Source: JAGXLC01 sp041686375 (GTDB lineage: Bacteria; Bacteroidota; Bacteroidia; Bacteroidales; UBA12077). Taken from it: a DNA stretch of 64,000 nucleotides. The stretch spans positions 3,313 through 67,312 of the forward strand of contig JAWLEB010000015.1 of NCBI GenBank assembly GCA_041686375.1, written 5' to 3'. The notes beneath the pieces were generated by a model that saw only the letters and a program-made list of their open reading frames with translations, did not search any database and was not told the origin of the DNA. Positions 61,644-64,000 of this stretch are shown one piece after another. The position numbers and the translations under genes were made by a program. The number at the start of each line of letters is the position of its first letter. Position 1 is the first letter of the stretch.

Positions 61644-62576
61644 TTATTCCATTATATCAAATATTGAATTCAATTTTTTTATAACAACATCTGGCTGAAT
61701 ATCTTCAAGGATTCTGAAATCTTTTCTTAAACGCAGAGAACGCTTGTCTCCTGCAAATAAAGCTGTTTTATACCCCATCTTTTTTGCAGGGTAAATATCA
61801 TTATATATATCATTGCCTATATATAAAATATTCTGTGTATTCAGGCCATATTTTTCATATAAAATTTCTCCTGTATCTTTAAAAGCTAATGAATCAGGCT
61901 TTGCTCTTCCAAGTCTATAGCTGTAAAAAGTAATGTCAGGTTCAAAAAATTTGATGGTTTCTTTATCCTGAATATTTCCCGTCAAAAAATAATTCATTAT
62001 CAACGGAGTATAAAATTGCGCATTGGAGATTATACCAAGAGGATAACGCATTGAATTAAGTTTTACCAAAACATCTTTCATCCCTGGCATAGGATAAACA
62101 CGATTACTTAATAATTCAAACAACATCGAAAAAATGCGGATATCAGAATCACTGAAGAAAGATATTTTTCCTTCTTCATTGAAATGCTGTAGTATTTGCT
62201 CCCAAATATCAAGGATATTGATTTCAGGGAAAGGAATATTGTTCTCCTTTTTTTCCTCATGCACATGTTCTATTTTCTCCCTAAACATCAGGAGTATATC
62301 ATCGAGCAATTGGTCGGTGGAGTCTTTGGATTTTGTCAGTAAAGGTATATTTGCTTCCCTGAAAGCATATGATAAAAATTTTGGAGACATTTCTGATTGT
62401 TCAATACCTCCGGAATCAGAGATTAATAAAGTGCCATATATATCAAATACTACAGCCCTGATATTTTGCAAGGGACGTATTTTCTCTTGCACAGAAGATT
62501 CCACAGGCTTTAACGGTTCTAAATTATCTAAAAAACTTTTTATAGGTTTCCACGAGCTTGCTTCCATAACTTTCAA
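61644..62576 (-). CDS. HAD-family phosphatase, candidate glucosyl-3-phosphoglycerate phosphatase
   Basis: 310 residues. HAD motifs: I in VVFDIYGTLL (nucleophile Asp and next Asp replaced by Tyr-Gly spacing typical of subclass I, DxYGT), II in GIISNAQ, III Lys in GRAKPDSLAF, IV in YIGNDIYNDIYPAKK. A helical cap (about 75-175) lies between I and II. The start overlaps the GT4 gene by 53 bp, so translation is probably coupled. By context it would dephosphorylate the GpgS product. Met4 (62567) is another possible start. Confidence 0.78.
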   Translation of the reverse strand: MKVMEASSWKPIKSFLDNLEPLKPVESSVQEKIRPLQNIRAVVFDIYGTLLISDSGGIEQSEMSPKFLSYAFREANIPLLTKSKDSTDQLLDDILLMFREKIEHVHEEKKENNIPFPEINILDIWEQILQHFNEEGKISFFSDSDIRIFSMLFELLSNRVYPMPGMKDVLVKLNSMRYPLGIISNAQFYTPLIMNYFLTGNIQDKETIKFFEPDITFYSYRLGRAKPDSLAFKDTGEILYEKYGLNTQNILYIGNDIYNDIYPAKKMGYKTALFAGDKRSLRLRKDFRILEDIQPDVVIKKLNSIFDIME

Positions 62577-63828
62577 AAGAATAATTATTAATTATTACTG
62601 ATTTATTTTTTTTAACGACACGATTATCCGGCTCATTTAATAGATCCTTCAGCCTGGGATTATTGTACAAAAGCTTGTGTCTATTTGACGAATCTCCGGA
62701 TAAGGAGAGAATAACATCCATCTGTTCTTCGATCGTCAAATTTTTAAAATCTTCACGCTGCTCTTCAATATAAATTTCTTCATACAAATTGGGAAATTGT
62801 AACTCCTGAGCAACAAAATCTCTGGTAATATATTCAATATCCCTGCCAGTAACTGGAGTGCAATATAACCAGGGTTCCATAAAAACCATTCCAAAACCTT
62901 CCCGATAGCTTGTTGTAATACAAAAATCAGAACCATGCAGTAAAATATCAAAATCGACCAATGAATTTACTTCAAACAAAACATTGTGGAAGTTATTCTT
63001 CTCACAAAACTGCAGCCATTGGTCGTAAAACTTCTTTTCTACAGGATTTTCAGGTGGAAGAGTCACCAGAAAAGTTGCCTCATCTTTGAATATCTCCGAC
63101 AGCAAAATCAGTTCTCCAATATTTTTTCTTCGTATTACCCTTACAGGATAGGTTACAATCTTTTTTTCAGGACTTAATTGAAGGAGTTTTTGTATCAACT
63201 CTTTACACTCTTCTTTACCTGGTAAATCACTTAAGGCCGGGGGATTAACAGGATTAGGAAGATAGTCTATTCGATGGGCAGGAACTTGAACATCAAGCAG
63301 CCGTTTTTGATCGCTGGTATTAATCACTCCAAACCGATAATTATCGATCGTTAAAGGATACATAATTTCTTTAGGATTGTAGGATAGTTTTTCAGCAATA
63401 ACCATATTATTAAAAGCCATATTAACAGGCCGATCTTCAGCAAAGTCATGGGCATGATTCAAAATATTATACTCCTCTGTGGCAAGTTTATACATGCAAT
63501 AAGTTGCAGCAGGATTTTTCCCAAGATTCAGATTATGAAAATGTATGATATCATCTTTGGCCACATTTTCCTTAAAAAATTCATATAGCTTACTTACAAG
63601 AGAATCTATCTCATCTTTAGAATAAGACTCTTTTTGCATATAATCCAATTCTGGTACTACGGTGACCGGAACATTAAAATCCTCATAAACAGAACGGAAA
63701 TCTGAAAAGCCGCATATAATTTCCAACTCCCTTTCCGGATGAATCAGCTTAATGCTTTTTATCTGATAATCAACAATTTTCGTCACTCCTCCCGGATAAA
63801 GATGATAATGAATTATAAAAATCTTCAT
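62524..63828 (-). CDS. GT4-family glycosyltransferase of the compatible-solute operon
   Basis: 434 residues. A GT-B fold enzyme with MKIFIIHYHLYPGGVTKIVD at the N-terminus, FHNLNLGKNP in the acceptor half, and the retaining-GT4 E-x7-E motif EGFGMVFME (about residues 311-319) in the donor half. It is the first gene of the operon. A likely idea is transfer of a second sugar to glucosylglycerate, as in mannosylglucosylglycerate synthesis; this is a hypothesis based on context. A T-tract rich leader precedes it. Confidence 0.75.
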   Translation of the reverse strand: MKIFIIHYHLYPGGVTKIVDYQIKSIKLIHPERELEIICGFSDFRSVYEDFNVPVTVVPELDYMQKESYSKDEIDSLVSKLYEFFKENVAKDDIIHFHNLNLGKNPAATYCMYKLATEEYNILNHAHDFAEDRPVNMAFNNMVIAEKLSYNPKEIMYPLTIDNYRFGVINTSDQKRLLDVQVPAHRIDYLPNPVNPPALSDLPGKEECKELIQKLLQLSPEKKIVTYPVRVIRRKNIGELILLSEIFKDEATFLVTLPPENPVEKKFYDQWLQFCEKNNFHNVLFEVNSLVDFDILLHGSDFCITTSYREGFGMVFMEPWLYCTPVTGRDIEYITRDFVAQELQFPNLYEEIYIEEQREDFKNLTIEEQMDVILSLSGDSSNRHKLLYNNPRLKDLLNEPDNRVVKKNKSVIINNYSFESYGSKLVETYKKFFR

Positions 63829-63960
63829 TAATATTTTTTATTTATCTAACCAGCATAACGAAAGTTATTCTGATTTCTTAAACCCAACAATATAAACAAC
63901 TAAAATGCATATATTAAAATTTTAGCACCAATTTATAAAGAATAAAACGAACAGATAAAA

Positions 63961-63990
63961 AAAATGTAAGGATTAATTCTCCTTACATTT
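63961..63990. terminator. Terminator-like hairpin near the window end
   Basis: ATGTAAGGA (63964-63972) pairs with TCCTTACAT (63980-63988), flanked by A and T runs. It may serve a gene beyond the window. Confidence 0.7.
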
Positions 63991-64000
63991 ACTATAGTGG

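Noticed and set aside
1..64000. CRISPR arrays, transposases, phage genes, rRNA operons
   Set aside because: Looked for on both strands; no regularly spaced repeats, no transposase-like or phage-like protein and no rRNA sequence was seen.

Overview
The window is a stretch of a Bacteroidota chromosome, most likely from an anaerobic or facultative, probably salt-exposed member of the Bacteroidales/Marinilabiliales type. The evidence is a SusC/SusD pair, a secreted protein with a type IX secretion C-terminal sorting domain, gliding-motility genes gldE and gldD, AT-rich DNA with start codons that mostly lack Shine-Dalgarno sequences, and long A/T-flanked hairpin terminators. Most genes are ordinary chromosomal ones. 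No transposase, phage gene, rRNA or CRISPR array was seen; the only RNA gene is a tRNA-Ser(GCT).

Layout. 1-567 is the tail of a PpiD-like foldase. 662-10675 is a tungsten/molybdenum cofactor island with two convergent arms: wtpA, a small membrane protein, a Tat-type four-cluster ferredoxin and a tungsten aldehyde ferredoxin oxidoreductase on the + strand; and a wtpB-wtpC transporter, a MobB-like P-loop protein, moeA, a compact moaA, moaC and a MOSC-MogA fusion on the - strand. mobA (14509) and fdhD (57983) lie outside the island but belong to the same biochemistry. 10923-15147 holds a secreted helical protein, an SBF-family transporter, a PlsC-like acyltransferase and a TPR lipoprotein. 15584-20327 is the SusC/SusD pair. 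20566-27753 contains a flavoprotein, a broken small lipoprotein gene, the tRNA, floA-nfeD, clpS, recA and an S9 peptidase. 27823-29739 holds a decayed fragment of a secreted-protein gene followed by its intact T9SS relative. 29821-38876 is housekeeping: gcvP, an MBL hydrolase, pcm, a degenerate Gfo/Idh protein, thpR, elbB, a DUF4294 protein and gdhA. 39031-45589 encodes two large tandem paralogues that join receiver-like domains to a PEP-synthase-type ATP-binding domain. 46162-56069 holds dsbD, rng, a 30-residue basic protein, an HU gene, then mutY-ssb-gldE-gldD-PPTase-GGGP synthase. 56192-58687 has a NUMOD4 protein, an orphan LytTR regulator and fdhD. 58663-63828 is a glucosylglycerate-type compatible-solute operon (GT4, HAD phosphatase, GpgS-like GT81, GH13_18 phosphorylase).

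The most unusual signal is non-coding. An 81-nt sequence ending exactly at an ATG occurs three times, each in the same orientation relative to the gene that follows: the T9SS LRR protein, dsbD and fdhD. Copies two and three match at about 65 of 81 positions without gaps by hand alignment. The copies before the LRR gene and dsbD extend a further 73 nt upstream, again ungapped. This looks like a dispersed leader or promoter element. Other points worth a second look are the tandem receiver/PEP-synthase-like proteins with no phosphohistidine domain, an FdhD without the usual cysteine pair, and a Tat-signalled ferredoxin next to an AOR that has no signal peptide.
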